Shown here piece after piece: positions 17,871 to 26,013 of a DNA stretch of 64,000 bases; the stretch's first letter is position 1; each line of letters opens with the position of its first letter. A model generated the notes under the pieces. It did no database searches. It was not told where the DNA came from and worked only from the letters and a program-made list of their open reading frames with translations. Made by a program: the position numbers and the translations under genes. The DNA is from Streptomyces sp. H27-C3 (GTDB taxonomy: Bacteria > Actinomycetota > Actinomycetes > Streptomycetales > Streptomycetaceae): the NCBI RefSeq assembly GCF_030063415.1, contig NZ_JASITA010000014.1:1-64000 (forward strand), written 5' to 3'.

Positions 17871-18464
17871 GTGCCCGGGGACGGGGATGAACCGCCACAG
17901 CGCACGCAGGACCGGTCCGGGGCTGACGACGAGGACGCCCTGCTGGCCGTGCGTGCCCGAGAGGGCGACGAAGAGGCATTCGAAGTCCTCGTACGACGGC
18001 ACGGGCCGGTGCTGCTGCAGCTCGGCGTCCGTATGCTCGGTGACCGGACGGAGGCGGAGGACGCCGCGCAGGACGCCTTCGTCAGCGCCTGGCGCAGGCT
18101 GCCCGAGTACCGGGGCGAAGCGGCCTTCCGTACCTGGATGTACCGCATCGTCACCAACCGCTGCCTGAACCTGCTGCGTACGCGGCGGCCGGTGGCGGAC
18201 CTGGACGCCGTCGCGGAGCAGGCCACTCCGGAGCACACCGGCTCACCCGCGCGTGCGGCCGAGGCGGGCGCGGCCCTGGAGGAACTGTCGGTCGCGCTGG
18301 CCCAACTCTCGCCGGAGCAGCGGGCGTGCTGGGTGCTGCGCGAGCTGCACGGCCTGCCGTACGACGACATCGCGGAGGCGGTCGGGATCAGCCATCAGGC
18401 GGTTCGTGGCCGGATTTTCCGCGCACGGCGCTATCTGATGGAGGCGATGGGCGCATGGCGATGA
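17871..18464 (+). CDS. ECF-type RNA polymerase sigma factor
   Basis: A 197-residue sigma factor. Region 2 reads DEEAFEVLVRRHGPVLLQLG, DRTEAEDAAQDAFVSAWRRL and FRTWMYRIVTNRCLNLLR. Region 4 reads LPYDDIAEAVGISHQAVRGR. GTG 17871 lies behind GAGAGGAG at a 7-nt spacing. It opens a rightward three-gene operon whose stops and starts overlap. The 170 bp upstream is a GCAGC/GCGGG-rich low-complexity stretch. The divergent Asp23 operon is a likely target. Confidence 0.9.
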   Translation: MPGDGDEPPQRTQDRSGADDEDALLAVRAREGDEEAFEVLVRRHGPVLLQLGVRMLGDRTEAEDAAQDAFVSAWRRLPEYRGEAAFRTWMYRIVTNRCLNLLRTRRPVADLDAVAEQATPEHTGSPARAAEAGAALEELSVALAQLSPEQRACWVLRELHGLPYDDIAEAVGISHQAVRGRIFRARRYLMEAMGAWR

Positions 18465-19126
18465 ACGCGACCCCCGTGCCGCCCGACGGCATCCCGCACG
18501 ACCAGGAACAGGGCCCGTCCGTCGATCCGGCGGACGACGAGGTGCTGCCGTGCGGCCGTTCCCTGGCCGATGTCTGGGACGACCGGCTGTCCGACGACCC
18601 GACCGACGGCCACCCGGCCCACTGCCCGCACTGCGCCGCCGCCCTGGCCGAGCTGCGCGTCCTGGACGACTTCGTCGGCCGCGCCCGTTCGACGGACGCG
18701 GAGCTGCCCGACGCGGAGGCGGTCACCGCGCGCGTGATGGACATCGTGCGCCTGGAACTGAGGCCCGGTCGCACACTTCCCCTGGGGGAGCCCGACGAGG
18801 ACAGCTGGGTCTTCGAATCCGCAGCGGCCAAGGCCTTCCGCGCCGCGGCGGACGCGCTGCCGGGCGTACGGGCCGGCAGTTGCCGCATCGCCCCGGTCGA
18901 ATCGGAGGCTCGCGTGGAGGTGGCGGTCACGGTCGCCCTGACCTGGAATCTGCAGGAGGCGTCGGACGCGGTACGCGGCCGGATCTTCGCCGCGGCGAGG
19001 GACGTGCTCGGCATGCCCTTGCGGTCCGTCGACGTACGCGTGACCGACATCCTCGACGAGGAGCCGGAGCGGGACGGCGGGTACGGGCGGGGCGAAGCGA
19101 ACGAGCAGGACGGAAGCGACCGATGA
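18455..19126 (+). CDS. Putative zinc anti-sigma/Asp23 fusion protein
   Basis: A 223-residue protein overlapping the end of the ECF sigma gene. Residues about 46-60 contain HPAHCPHC, a perfect H-x3-C-x2-C as in ZAS anti-sigma factors. The remainder (about 100-200) has the beta pattern of Asp23 proteins (VEVAVTVALTWNLQEASDAV; LRSVDVRVTDILDEE). No transmembrane helix is seen, so it would be a soluble regulator. ATG 18455 is preferred for the GGAGG ten bases upstream; ATG 18461 (ATGA overlap) is the alternative. That it inhibits the adjacent sigma factor is inferred. Confidence 0.65.
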   Translation: MAMNATPVPPDGIPHDQEQGPSVDPADDEVLPCGRSLADVWDDRLSDDPTDGHPAHCPHCAAALAELRVLDDFVGRARSTDAELPDAEAVTARVMDIVRLELRPGRTLPLGEPDEDSWVFESAAAKAFRAAADALPGVRAGSCRIAPVESEARVEVAVTVALTWNLQEASDAVRGRIFAAARDVLGMPLRSVDVRVTDILDEEPERDGGYGRGEANEQDGSDR

Positions 19127-19452
19127 CAACAGCGCGTCCCACCCGGGCCGATCTGGAACGCCTCGCCGCCGCCGCGGCCCTCGGCGTCCCCGGCGTCGCG
19201 TACCTGCGCCCCGGCCTCGCGGACCTCCTGCGTGGCGCCTCTGCGCAGCGGCAGCGAGGCTCCGGCGGCGTACGGGCCAGGGCCATCGGCGATCCCCCGA
19301 CCTGGCGGATCGAGGTGCATCTCGGGGTCGTACGCGGCTACCGCGCCCTGGATGTCACCCGCGCGGTCCGCGCGGCGGTCGAGGCCGCGGCCACCCGGGC
19401 GGGGGCGGGCCGGCCCGCGGCGGTCACGGTGACCGTGACGGGCGTCGTCTGA
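19123..19452 (+). CDS. Small Asp23-like protein
   Basis: A 109-residue protein translated by ATGA overlap from the preceding gene. The sequence AAALGVPGVAYLRPGLADLL, then WRIEVHLGVVRGYRALDVTR and AAVTVTVTGVV, follows the Asp23 secondary-structure pattern in shortened form. No membrane helix or catalytic motif is seen. It presumably works with the fusion protein upstream. Confidence 0.65.
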   Translation: MTTARPTRADLERLAAAAALGVPGVAYLRPGLADLLRGASAQRQRGSGGVRARAIGDPPTWRIEVHLGVVRGYRALDVTRAVRAAVEAAATRAGAGRPAAVTVTVTGVV

Positions 19453-19866
19453 CGGCGCCGGACGGAGTCGGGTGACCGGAGCCCTGGCCCGTCGGCCGTG
19501 GACGTCGGCCGTGGGGGCGCGCCGTGGACGTCGGCTGAGGACACCGGCCGCGGGGGCCGGTCCGCGCGGGTGTCCGAGCGCGCCGCTGCCCTGAGCGCTC
19601 GGCGCGTGCCCGAGTCCTCAACGCCGGGGGTGCGCGCCGGCGCCGGGGACGCGCGCCCCGCGTTCCCCGGCGCCCGGGAGCGCGCTCTTGCGCTCAGCGC
19701 CAGGGGCGTGCGCGGGGCCCGCGGGGGAGGTGCCGCGCGCTCCTGGAGCGATCGCGGTTCCCACCCCGTCCCGGTGTCACCCCGGCGCCGGGGGCGTGCT
19801 CTTGCGCTCAGCGCCAGGGGCGTGCGCGGGAGATACCGCGCCGCCCCTGGAGCGCTGCCGCATCCG
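19453..19866. repeat. Non-coding GC-rich interval with a 33-bp direct repeat
   Basis: Two identical 33-bp copies lie at 19684-19716 and 19798-19830 (both begin GCTCTTGCGCTCAGCGCCAG), 114 bp apart, with weaker similarity extending about 25 bp leftward. A degenerate third copy may lie near 19590-19625. The interval lies between convergent genes. Reading frames through it are Arg/Ala-rich and lack a plausible start or ribosome site, so I treat it as non-coding. Confidence 0.6.
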
Positions 19867-20544
19867 CTAGCGGCTGGCCGCCCATGTGTAGCGGTGTTCC
19901 GGGCGCCCTGTCTCCCCGTACTTCAGGCTCAGCCGCACCCGTCCCGTCCGCTCCAGCAGTTTGAGATAGCGCTGCGCGGTCTGTCGGCTCATGCCGCCGC
20001 GCTCCGCGATCTCGTGCGCGGACAGCGGCCCGTCCGCGCTCATCAGCACCCGCCTGACGGCCTCCGCCGTGGTCGGCGAGTGCCCCTTGGGAAGGTCGGG
20101 GGAGCCGGACACCGATAGCGCACCGAAGATGCGGTCCACCTCGGCCTGCTCCGCCTCACCGCCACCGTCCAGGGTGCGGCGCAGTGCGGCGTACGCCTCC
20201 AGCTTGGTGCGCAGTCCGGCGAAGTTGAACGGTTTCACCAGGTACTGGAGTGCCCCCTGGCGCATCGCCGCCTGGACCGTCGCGACATCGCGCGCCGCCG
20301 TCACCATGATGACGTCGGTCTGGAATCCGAGCCCGCGAAGCTCCCGTACGAGCGCGAGACCGTTCCCGTCCGGCAGATGGTGGTCGAGGAGGACCAGATC
20401 GACGGAGCGTGTCCGGATCTGCTCCAGCGCCTCGGCGGCGGAATGTGCCCGCCCCGCGACGCGGAAGCCCGCCACCTTGGTCACATAGGCGGCATTGATC
20501 TCCGCGACCCGGACATCGTCGTCGACCACGAGTACGTCGATCAT
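19867..20544 (-). CDS. CitB/DcuR-type response regulator
   Basis: A 225-residue protein. The receiver domain has the acidic DDD near residue 9, the phospho-acceptor Asp in LVLLDHHLPDG, Thr in MVTAARD and Lys in LVKPFN. The C-terminal HTH (LSAHEIAERGGMSRQTAQRY) is of the CitB type. It overlaps the sensor kinase gene by four bases. Members of this family control uptake or use of di- and tricarboxylates. The genes regulated here are not evident, although citrate-synthase-like and acetate-symporter genes are nearby. Confidence 0.85.
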   Translation of the reverse strand: MIDVLVVDDDVRVAEINAAYVTKVAGFRVAGRAHSAAEALEQIRTRSVDLVLLDHHLPDGNGLALVRELRGLGFQTDVIMVTAARDVATVQAAMRQGALQYLVKPFNFAGLRTKLEAYAALRRTLDGGGEAEQAEVDRIFGALSVSGSPDLPKGHSPTTAEAVRRVLMSADGPLSAHEIAERGGMSRQTAQRYLKLLERTGRVRLSLKYGETGRPEHRYTWAASR

Positions 20545-22328
20545 CGCGCTTCTCTCACCGTGTTGTGCTCCGCCCCGGCCGGTTCCTCCGACGCTCCGGC
20601 CCGTTCCCCCGAGTCATCTGGCGGTTCCCTCGACTCCCTCGACGCGTCCGCCGGTGCCCTCGACCGGTCTGCAGGTTCCCCCGGCAGGTCGGTCAGTTCC
20701 TCGGGCAGTACGACGGTGAATTCGGCCCCGCCGTCCGCACCCGCCCCGACCCGGGCGCTGCCGCCCTGCCGCTCCGCGAGCCTGCGGACCAGCGCCAGGC
20801 CGAGGCCGCGCTTGCCGTGCGCGGGCAGTTCCTTGGTCGACCAGCCCTCGGTGAAGATCAACTCGCGTTGCCCGGCGGGGACTCCGGGCCCGCTGTCGGT
20901 CACCCGCAGGACGGCCGTGCGCCCTTCGGCGCGCAACTCGACCTCGATCCGGGCGTCCGGGGATCCCGCCGACGCGTCCAGCGCGTTGTCGACGAGATTG
21001 CCGACGACGGTGACCAGGCCGCGCGGGTCCACCAGGCGGTCGGGCAGCAGCGTCGCGCCCGAGAGTCGCAGCGAGACACCGCGCTCCGCGGCGACCGTGG
21101 CCTTGCCGACCAGCAGCGCGGCCAGCAGCGGATCGTGGACCTTCTCGGTGATCTGCTCGGCGGTGGCGCGGTGCACACCGGCGACCTCGGTGACGAACTC
21201 GACCGCTTCCTCGTGCATGCCCAGTTCCAGCAGCCCGAGCAGCGTGTGCATCCGGTTGGCGTGCTCGTGGTCCTGTGCGCGCAGGGCATCGATCAGACCG
21301 CGGGTCGAGTCCAGCTCGCGACCGAGCTGCTCCAGCTCGGTGCGGTCGCGCAGGGTCGCGACGGCGCCGCCGTCGTCGGTCGGCATCCGGTTGGTGACCA
21401 GCACCCGCTGACCGCGCACGGTCAGCAGGTCGTCGCCGATGACCCGGCCCGCCAGCACATCGGCGGTACGGCCCTCGCCCAGCGCGTCGTCCAGGGGCAG
21501 CCCGGTGGCCTCGGCGCCGAGGCCGAGCAGCCGCTGCGCCTCGTCGTTCATCAGCCGGATCCGGCCCGTGGCGTCGATCGCCACGACGCCCTCACGGATG
21601 CCGTGCAGCATCGCCTCACGTTCGGTGAGCAGCGCGGAAATATCGGAGAAGGCCAGGTCGTGGGTCTGCCGCTGGAGCCTTCGGGAGATGAGATACGCGG
21701 CGAGCGCTCCGACGGCCAGTGCGCCGCCCGCGTACGCCAGCAGCCCCGGGATCGCCGCAAGCAGCCGGGCGCGCACGCTGTCGTACTCGATGCCGACCGA
21801 GACCGCGCCGACGATCCCGCCGTCCGCGTCGCGCAGCGGCACCTTGCCGCGGGCGGAGCGGCCGAGAGTGCCGTCGTCGATCTCCATGACCTCCCGGCCG
21901 GCGAGCGCGTCGCTGGGGTCGGTGGACACCACCCGGCCGATCTGGTCCCGGTCGGTGTGGGACCAGCGGACCCCACGCCTGTCCATGATCACGACGTATT
22001 CGGCGCCGGTGACGCGCCTGATACGGTCCGCCTCGATCTGTACGGGCCCGTCGACGCGGGGCTTCGAGTCGGCCAGTGCCTCGGCGAGCCGGGGCCGGGC
22101 CGCGGTGGTCTGCGCGATGGCGAGGGCGCGCCGCATCGCCTCGTCGTCGAGCTGGGTGCTGAGGGGGGCGAGGAAAAGGCCGGTGGCCAGCACCGTCACG
22201 CCGGTGGCGATGGCCAGCTGCATCAGCAGGACCTGCGAGAAGACGCGCTGGGGCCAGCCCAGACGTAGTCGCCTGCCGGAGGTGGTCGGTGCGGTGCTCA
22301 TGGACATAGACGGTAGAGCGCTGGACAT
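20541..22328 (-). CDS. CitA/DcuS-type sensor histidine kinase
   Basis: A 595-residue membrane kinase. TM1 (VLLMQLAIATGVTVLATGLF), an extracytoplasmic PDC-type sensor (about 60-190) and TM2 (LLAYAGGALAVGALAAYL) are followed by a PAS domain and the SpoOB-like H-box DHEHANRMHTLLGL. The ATPase domain has NLVDNALDA, DSGPGVP and GKRGLGLALV. A Pro/Asp/Arg-rich tail follows. The start is uncertain: ATG 22328 is used; 22307 and 22301 are alternatives without clear ribosome sites. The external domain probably binds a carboxylate. Confidence 0.8.
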   Translation of the reverse strand: MSSALPSMSMSTAPTTSGRRLRLGWPQRVFSQVLLMQLAIATGVTVLATGLFLAPLSTQLDDEAMRRALAIAQTTAARPRLAEALADSKPRVDGPVQIEADRIRRVTGAEYVVIMDRRGVRWSHTDRDQIGRVVSTDPSDALAGREVMEIDDGTLGRSARGKVPLRDADGGIVGAVSVGIEYDSVRARLLAAIPGLLAYAGGALAVGALAAYLISRRLQRQTHDLAFSDISALLTEREAMLHGIREGVVAIDATGRIRLMNDEAQRLLGLGAEATGLPLDDALGEGRTADVLAGRVIGDDLLTVRGQRVLVTNRMPTDDGGAVATLRDRTELEQLGRELDSTRGLIDALRAQDHEHANRMHTLLGLLELGMHEEAVEFVTEVAGVHRATAEQITEKVHDPLLAALLVGKATVAAERGVSLRLSGATLLPDRLVDPRGLVTVVGNLVDNALDASAGSPDARIEVELRAEGRTAVLRVTDSGPGVPAGQRELIFTEGWSTKELPAHGKRGLGLALVRRLAERQGGSARVGAGADGGAEFTVVLPEELTDLPGEPADRSRAPADASRESREPPDDSGERAGASEEPAGAEHNTVREAR

Positions 22329-22362
22329 GCCGATCCGAAATGCGGAGGGCGGGGGGCGGCTC

Positions 22363-23060
22363 CTACGGACGGCTGGGAGGTGTGCCCCCCCGGTCGGACT
22401 CGGCAATGGCCCTTTCGAGGAACTGGAACATCCGGCCCTCGTCGCTGTCAGCCGGCAGCTCGGCCTTCAATGCCCGCGAAGCGGTCCAATAGCGACGAAA
22501 GGCGGGGCTGCGAACGAGGTCTCGCGCATGGACGAGCATCTCGCCCTCCGTAATGCTCCCCCACCTCAACATCAAGAGATAGTGACCGAAAGTGAGATTG
22601 GCGAACAGATGCTGGCGGATTACGGACGCCGGTTCTCCGGGACAGCCCTTAGGGAAGGGTTATCCATCTGCATCTGAGTGAGCTGTACATGGAGTCCTCG
22701 CAGGTCCGCTTCCGTGCTTCGGCGGAGTTCGTCGCGGGAGGCCGAGAGTTCGGCTCGCTGGAGCCCCAGTTCCCTTCGTTGCAAACGCAGTTCGCGTTGC
22801 TGGTACAGGAGAGTGATGACCAGTAGAATCAGTGCGGTGCCGGAGAAGACGGCACTGACGCCACCGAAGTAGTCGCCCATGCCACTTCGCTCGGCCGCGA
22901 CCGCACTGTTTCCGTTGGCCCGTTCGACCTCGTCTATCAACCAGCCGCTGATGGCGACCGAGGCCACGCCCACGAGCACGATGCCGACGGCGATGAGGAC
23001 GAGCCATGCGGCGATCTTGACCGCCGTACGCAGAGCCGAGTGCCGCATCGAGTCAGCCAC
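22363..23060 (-). pseudogene. DUF6082-like membrane protein gene with a frameshift
   Basis: The 5' part (from GTG 23060, behind AGGAAGGGGG) encodes a two-helix membrane protein with a coiled coil (LQRRELGLQRAEL) and stops early at NPSLRAVPENRRP. In the -1 frame the sequence resumes as PGEPASVIRQHLFANLTFGH, then LRWGSITEGEMLVHARDL, to a stop at 22363. The two parts together have the length and order of Streptomyces DUF6082 proteins, so one base is missing near 22635-22645. This may be a real null allele or a sequencing error. Confidence 0.7.
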
Positions 23061-23406
23061 CAGCTGCCCCCTTCCTCTTCAATCCCGAGACAATGCCGGA
23101 CGCCAGTGGGCTGGGGCCACTCTGCAAGGAATGCCGGTGATGCTGCATGGCACCCCAGTAGTGGCCGAAGACTTGACTCTGGCAGAAGCGCCGCATGTGG
23201 CCGAGCACCTTGTTCTTGCTCATGATGCCGAGACGGTAGGCGCTCAAAACGATGCACTTCAGGGCGTGGGCGAATAGGAACCAGCGCTGGCGCTCTGGCT
23301 GCAATCCCCTCGCAGCGGCCGGTCCAGGGTCGTCCATGACCTTGCAGAGCGGGTCGAAGTGGAGGCGGGCTCGGTCCTCCTGGCTGCTGTCGGCGTCCTC
23401 GCGCGT
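23053..23406 (-). pseudogene. C-terminal fragment of a second DUF6082-like gene
   Basis: An open frame without a start encodes EDRARLHFDPLCKVMDDPGP, then ALKCIVLSAYRLGIMSKNKV and FGHYWGAMQHHRHSL. This resembles the C-terminal half of DUF6082 proteins. A stop at 23407-23409 and the next gene at 23454 leave no room for the membrane N-terminus. It overlaps the start of the downstream DUF6082-like gene by eight bases. A second frame nearby (MNAR...) may be its out-of-frame continuation. Confidence 0.4.
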
Positions 23407-23453
23407 TCATATAGACCAGTGTGTCCAACGCTCATCATCGGCAATCGCTTCCG

Positions 23454-24704
23454 CTACGGAAGGGGCTGTGGGGCGCGCGGTCCCACGTACTGACCGCTGG
23501 GGCGCATGCGCAGCGGCCGTTCCTCGTACTCCTCCAGCGCGTGCGCGATCCAGCCCGCCGTCCGAGCCACCGCGAACACCGTCTCGCCGGCCTCCGCGGG
23601 CATCCGTGCGGAGACCGAGAGCACGGCCAGTGCGAGATCGACATTGGCGTGCAGCGGGGTGTGGCGCGCCGCCGTGGTGACGACGTCGCGGGCGGCCGCC
23701 AGCGCCGGGGCCGCCCGCGGAATCTTATCCAGGAGCGCGAACAGCGCCTGGGCGCGCGGGTCTTCGGCGGTGTAGATGCGATGGCCGAGCCCCGGGATGC
23801 GCTGCCCGTTGCGCAGGTGGTCCGCGACCACGGGGGCCGCGCCGCCCCGCTGGACGACCTCGGCGAGCATACGGTGGGCGAGCCCGCTCGCGGCGCCGTG
23901 CAGGGGGCCCTCCAGTACGCCCAGGCCCGCGGAGATCACCGCGTACGGATGGGCCCTGGCGGAGGCCGCGACCCGGGCGGCCAGCGTGGACGCCGCCAGG
24001 TCGTGGTCGACCAGGAGGGCAAGTGCCGTGTCCAGTACGGCGAGTGACGCATCGTCGGCGGGCAGTGCGGTGAGTCGCCGCCACAACTGCCTGGCCAGCC
24101 GGTCGCCTGCGCGATCGGGCTGCCCGACCGCGGGTAGCGCGCCGACCAGGGTGGGGATCAGGCTGCGGGCACTGCCGATCACGGCCTCGGGGGAGAGGTC
24201 GAAGCGCAGCGGGTCGGTGGCCGCCGCCGCGACTGCCGCGACGCGGAGCCGGTCCATCGGCCCACTGTGCGCGGGCAGTGCGGCGACCGTCCTGCGCGCG
24301 GCCTCCAGGCTCTCCTGGGGCGCGCTGAACCGGATGCCCGGCCGCGGCACCCCGGTCCACAGCCACTCCGCGACCTCCTCGAAGCCGTAGCGGCCGGCGA
24401 GTTCGACCGCGTCGACACCGCGGAAGTAGTAGCGGTTGTCCTCGATGAGCGTGATGCGGGTGCGGAATGTCGGATCGGCGGCGGCCGAGGGCTCGCGGCG
24501 GCCGGTGCGCCGGGCCAGGGCGTCCACCTCCCCGGCGTCGAGCGTGCTGCCGCGCCCACCGTGTGCGGGACGGCTGCTCAGCCGCCCGCGGCTCACATAG
24601 GCGTACACGGTCTCCGGCTTGACGCCGAGCCGCTCCGCGGCCTCCCGGGTGGTGAGCCGCTCCCCGTCCGCGCCTTGATCCCTCATGTGAGTCACCGTAT
24701 CCAT
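23454..24704 (-). CDS. Citrate-synthase-like protein with N-terminal HTH
   Basis: A 416-residue protein. Residues about 15-70 form an excisionase/MerR-type helix-turn-helix (LTTREAAERLGVKPETVYAY, VSRGRLSSR). The rest is a citrate synthase fold with GPLHGAASGLAHRMLAEV and GLGHRIYTAEDPRAQALF. The fold joins oxaloacetate and acetyl-CoA, but this class may be a methylcitrate or regulatory enzyme. It is divergent from a second citrate-synthase-like gene; a palindrome lies between them, two bases above the ATG. An ATG at 24686 is an alternative start. No ribosome site is seen, so it may be leaderless (TCTAAT upstream on this strand). Confidence 0.8.
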   Translation of the reverse strand: MDTVTHMRDQGADGERLTTREAAERLGVKPETVYAYVSRGRLSSRPAHGGRGSTLDAGEVDALARRTGRREPSAAADPTFRTRITLIEDNRYYFRGVDAVELAGRYGFEEVAEWLWTGVPRPGIRFSAPQESLEAARRTVAALPAHSGPMDRLRVAAVAAAATDPLRFDLSPEAVIGSARSLIPTLVGALPAVGQPDRAGDRLARQLWRRLTALPADDASLAVLDTALALLVDHDLAASTLAARVAASARAHPYAVISAGLGVLEGPLHGAASGLAHRMLAEVVQRGGAAPVVADHLRNGQRIPGLGHRIYTAEDPRAQALFALLDKIPRAAPALAAARDVVTTAARHTPLHANVDLALAVLSVSARMPAEAGETVFAVARTAGWIAHALEEYEERPLRMRPSGQYVGPRAPQPLP

Positions 24705-24705
24705 G

Positions 24706-24718
24706 TTGATTAGATCAA
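24706..24718. promoter_or_regulatory. Palindrome between divergent citrate-synthase-like genes
   Basis: TTGAT-TAG-ATCAA is a perfect 5-3-5 palindrome. It overlaps a -10-like TCTAAT of the leftward gene and lies directly next to TTGACA (24721-24726), a -35-like element for the rightward gene. It is AT-rich against its surroundings. It is a candidate operator, possibly for the HTH-containing protein itself. Confidence 0.45.
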
Positions 24719-24833
24719 TGTTGACAGAGATTGAGTCAAGGATGGACAGTCAGATCAATGTACGTCTCTACGGGGATGTGCGGGGATGTACGGGGATGCT
24801 TCGAGGTTTTCCCAGCTGCTCCGGGAGGAAGAA

Positions 24834-26000
24834 ATGCCCACCAGCACCAGCACCAGCCACGCCCCGCTCGATGTGCCGCGCGGTCTCGCGGGCGTCGTCG
24901 TCACCTACACCGCGCTCGGGGACGTCAGGGGCCGCGAGGGCTTCTACCACTACCGCCAGTACTCGGCCGTGGAGCTCGCGCGGAGCCGCACCTTCGAGGA
25001 CGTCTGGCACCTGATGTTCCACGGGGAGCTGCCCGACGCCGACGGGCGCGCCGCCTTCACCGCCAGGACGGCGGCCTTGCGCCACCTGCCCGCCGGTGTG
25101 CGGGACGCGCTGCCCGCCCTGGCCCGTGCCGGCGCCGGGGCGGGTCCGCTCGCCGGGCTGCGCACCGCCCTCTCGCTCCTGGGCGCGGCCTCCGCGTACC
25201 GGCCCGTGTACGACCTCGACGCCGACCGGCGCCGCGACGACGCGCTGGCCGCCTGCGCCGCCGTACCCACCCTGCTCACCGCACTGCACCGGCTCGGCCG
25301 CGGACTCGACCCCGTGGAGCCGCGCGACGACCTGCCGTACGCCGCCAATTACCTCTACATGCTGACCGGTTCGGAGCCGGAGGCCGCCCAGGTCGAGGCC
25401 GTCGAGCCGTATCTGATCTCCACCGTCGACCACGGTTTCAACGCCTCGACCTTCACCGCCAGGGTCGTCGCTTCCACCGGCGCGGACATCGCCGCCTGCC
25501 TGGTCGCCGCAGTCGGCGCTCTCTCAGGGCCGCTGCACGGCGGGGCTCCCAGCCGCGCCCTGGACACCCTCGACGCGATCGGGACACCGGACCGCATCGA
25601 CGGCTGGATCCGCGAACGGGTCCTCGCGGGGGACCGGATCATGGGCTTCGGGCACCCCGTCTACCGCACCGAGGACCCGAGGTCGCGGATGCTGCGCGGG
25701 ATCGCCGAGCGGTTCGGCGGCCCACTGGTGGAGCTCGCGGTGCAGGTCGAGGCGCGGGTGGAGAAGATCCTCGCCGAGCTCAAGCCTGGGCGTGAGCTGC
25801 ACACCAACGTGGAGTTCTACGCCGGAGTCGTCATGGAGCTCTGCGGGCTGCCGCGTGAGATGTTCACGCCGACGTTCTGTGCGGCGCGGGTGGTCGGCTG
25901 GAGCGCCAATATCCTGGAGCAGGCGGCGGACTCGAAGATCATCCGCCCGGCGGCCCGGTACATCGGCCCGCCCCCGCCGCAGCCCGTACCCGCGCTCTGA
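24834..26000 (+). CDS. Citrate synthase/2-methylcitrate synthase-like protein
   Basis: A 388-residue protein. ATG 24834 is preceded by GGAGGAAG. Citrate synthase signatures are present: GVVVTYTALGDVRGREGFYH, NASTFTARVVASTGADI, GPLHGGAPSRALDTLD, and the catalytic GFGHPVYRTEDPRSRML with its histidine. The C-terminal Arg/Asp region (FTPTFCAARVVGWSANILEQ) is typical. It lacks the HTH of its divergent partner. It is followed after 13 bp by a CobW-type GTPase gene, probably in one transcript. Confidence 0.85.
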   Translation: MPTSTSTSHAPLDVPRGLAGVVVTYTALGDVRGREGFYHYRQYSAVELARSRTFEDVWHLMFHGELPDADGRAAFTARTAALRHLPAGVRDALPALARAGAGAGPLAGLRTALSLLGAASAYRPVYDLDADRRRDDALAACAAVPTLLTALHRLGRGLDPVEPRDDLPYAANYLYMLTGSEPEAAQVEAVEPYLISTVDHGFNASTFTARVVASTGADIAACLVAAVGALSGPLHGGAPSRALDTLDAIGTPDRIDGWIRERVLAGDRIMGFGHPVYRTEDPRSRMLRGIAERFGGPLVELAVQVEARVEKILAELKPGRELHTNVEFYAGVVMELCGLPREMFTPTFCAARVVGWSANILEQAADSKIIRPAARYIGPPPPQPVPAL

Positions 26001-26013
26001 GAAAGGCCCCCCG

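Noticed and set aside
19498..20118. A 206-codon rightward frame with RALALSARGVRG repeats
   Set aside because: It runs into the opposing response regulator gene, is Arg/Ala-rich and has no start signal. The repeat is explained as a non-coding direct duplication.
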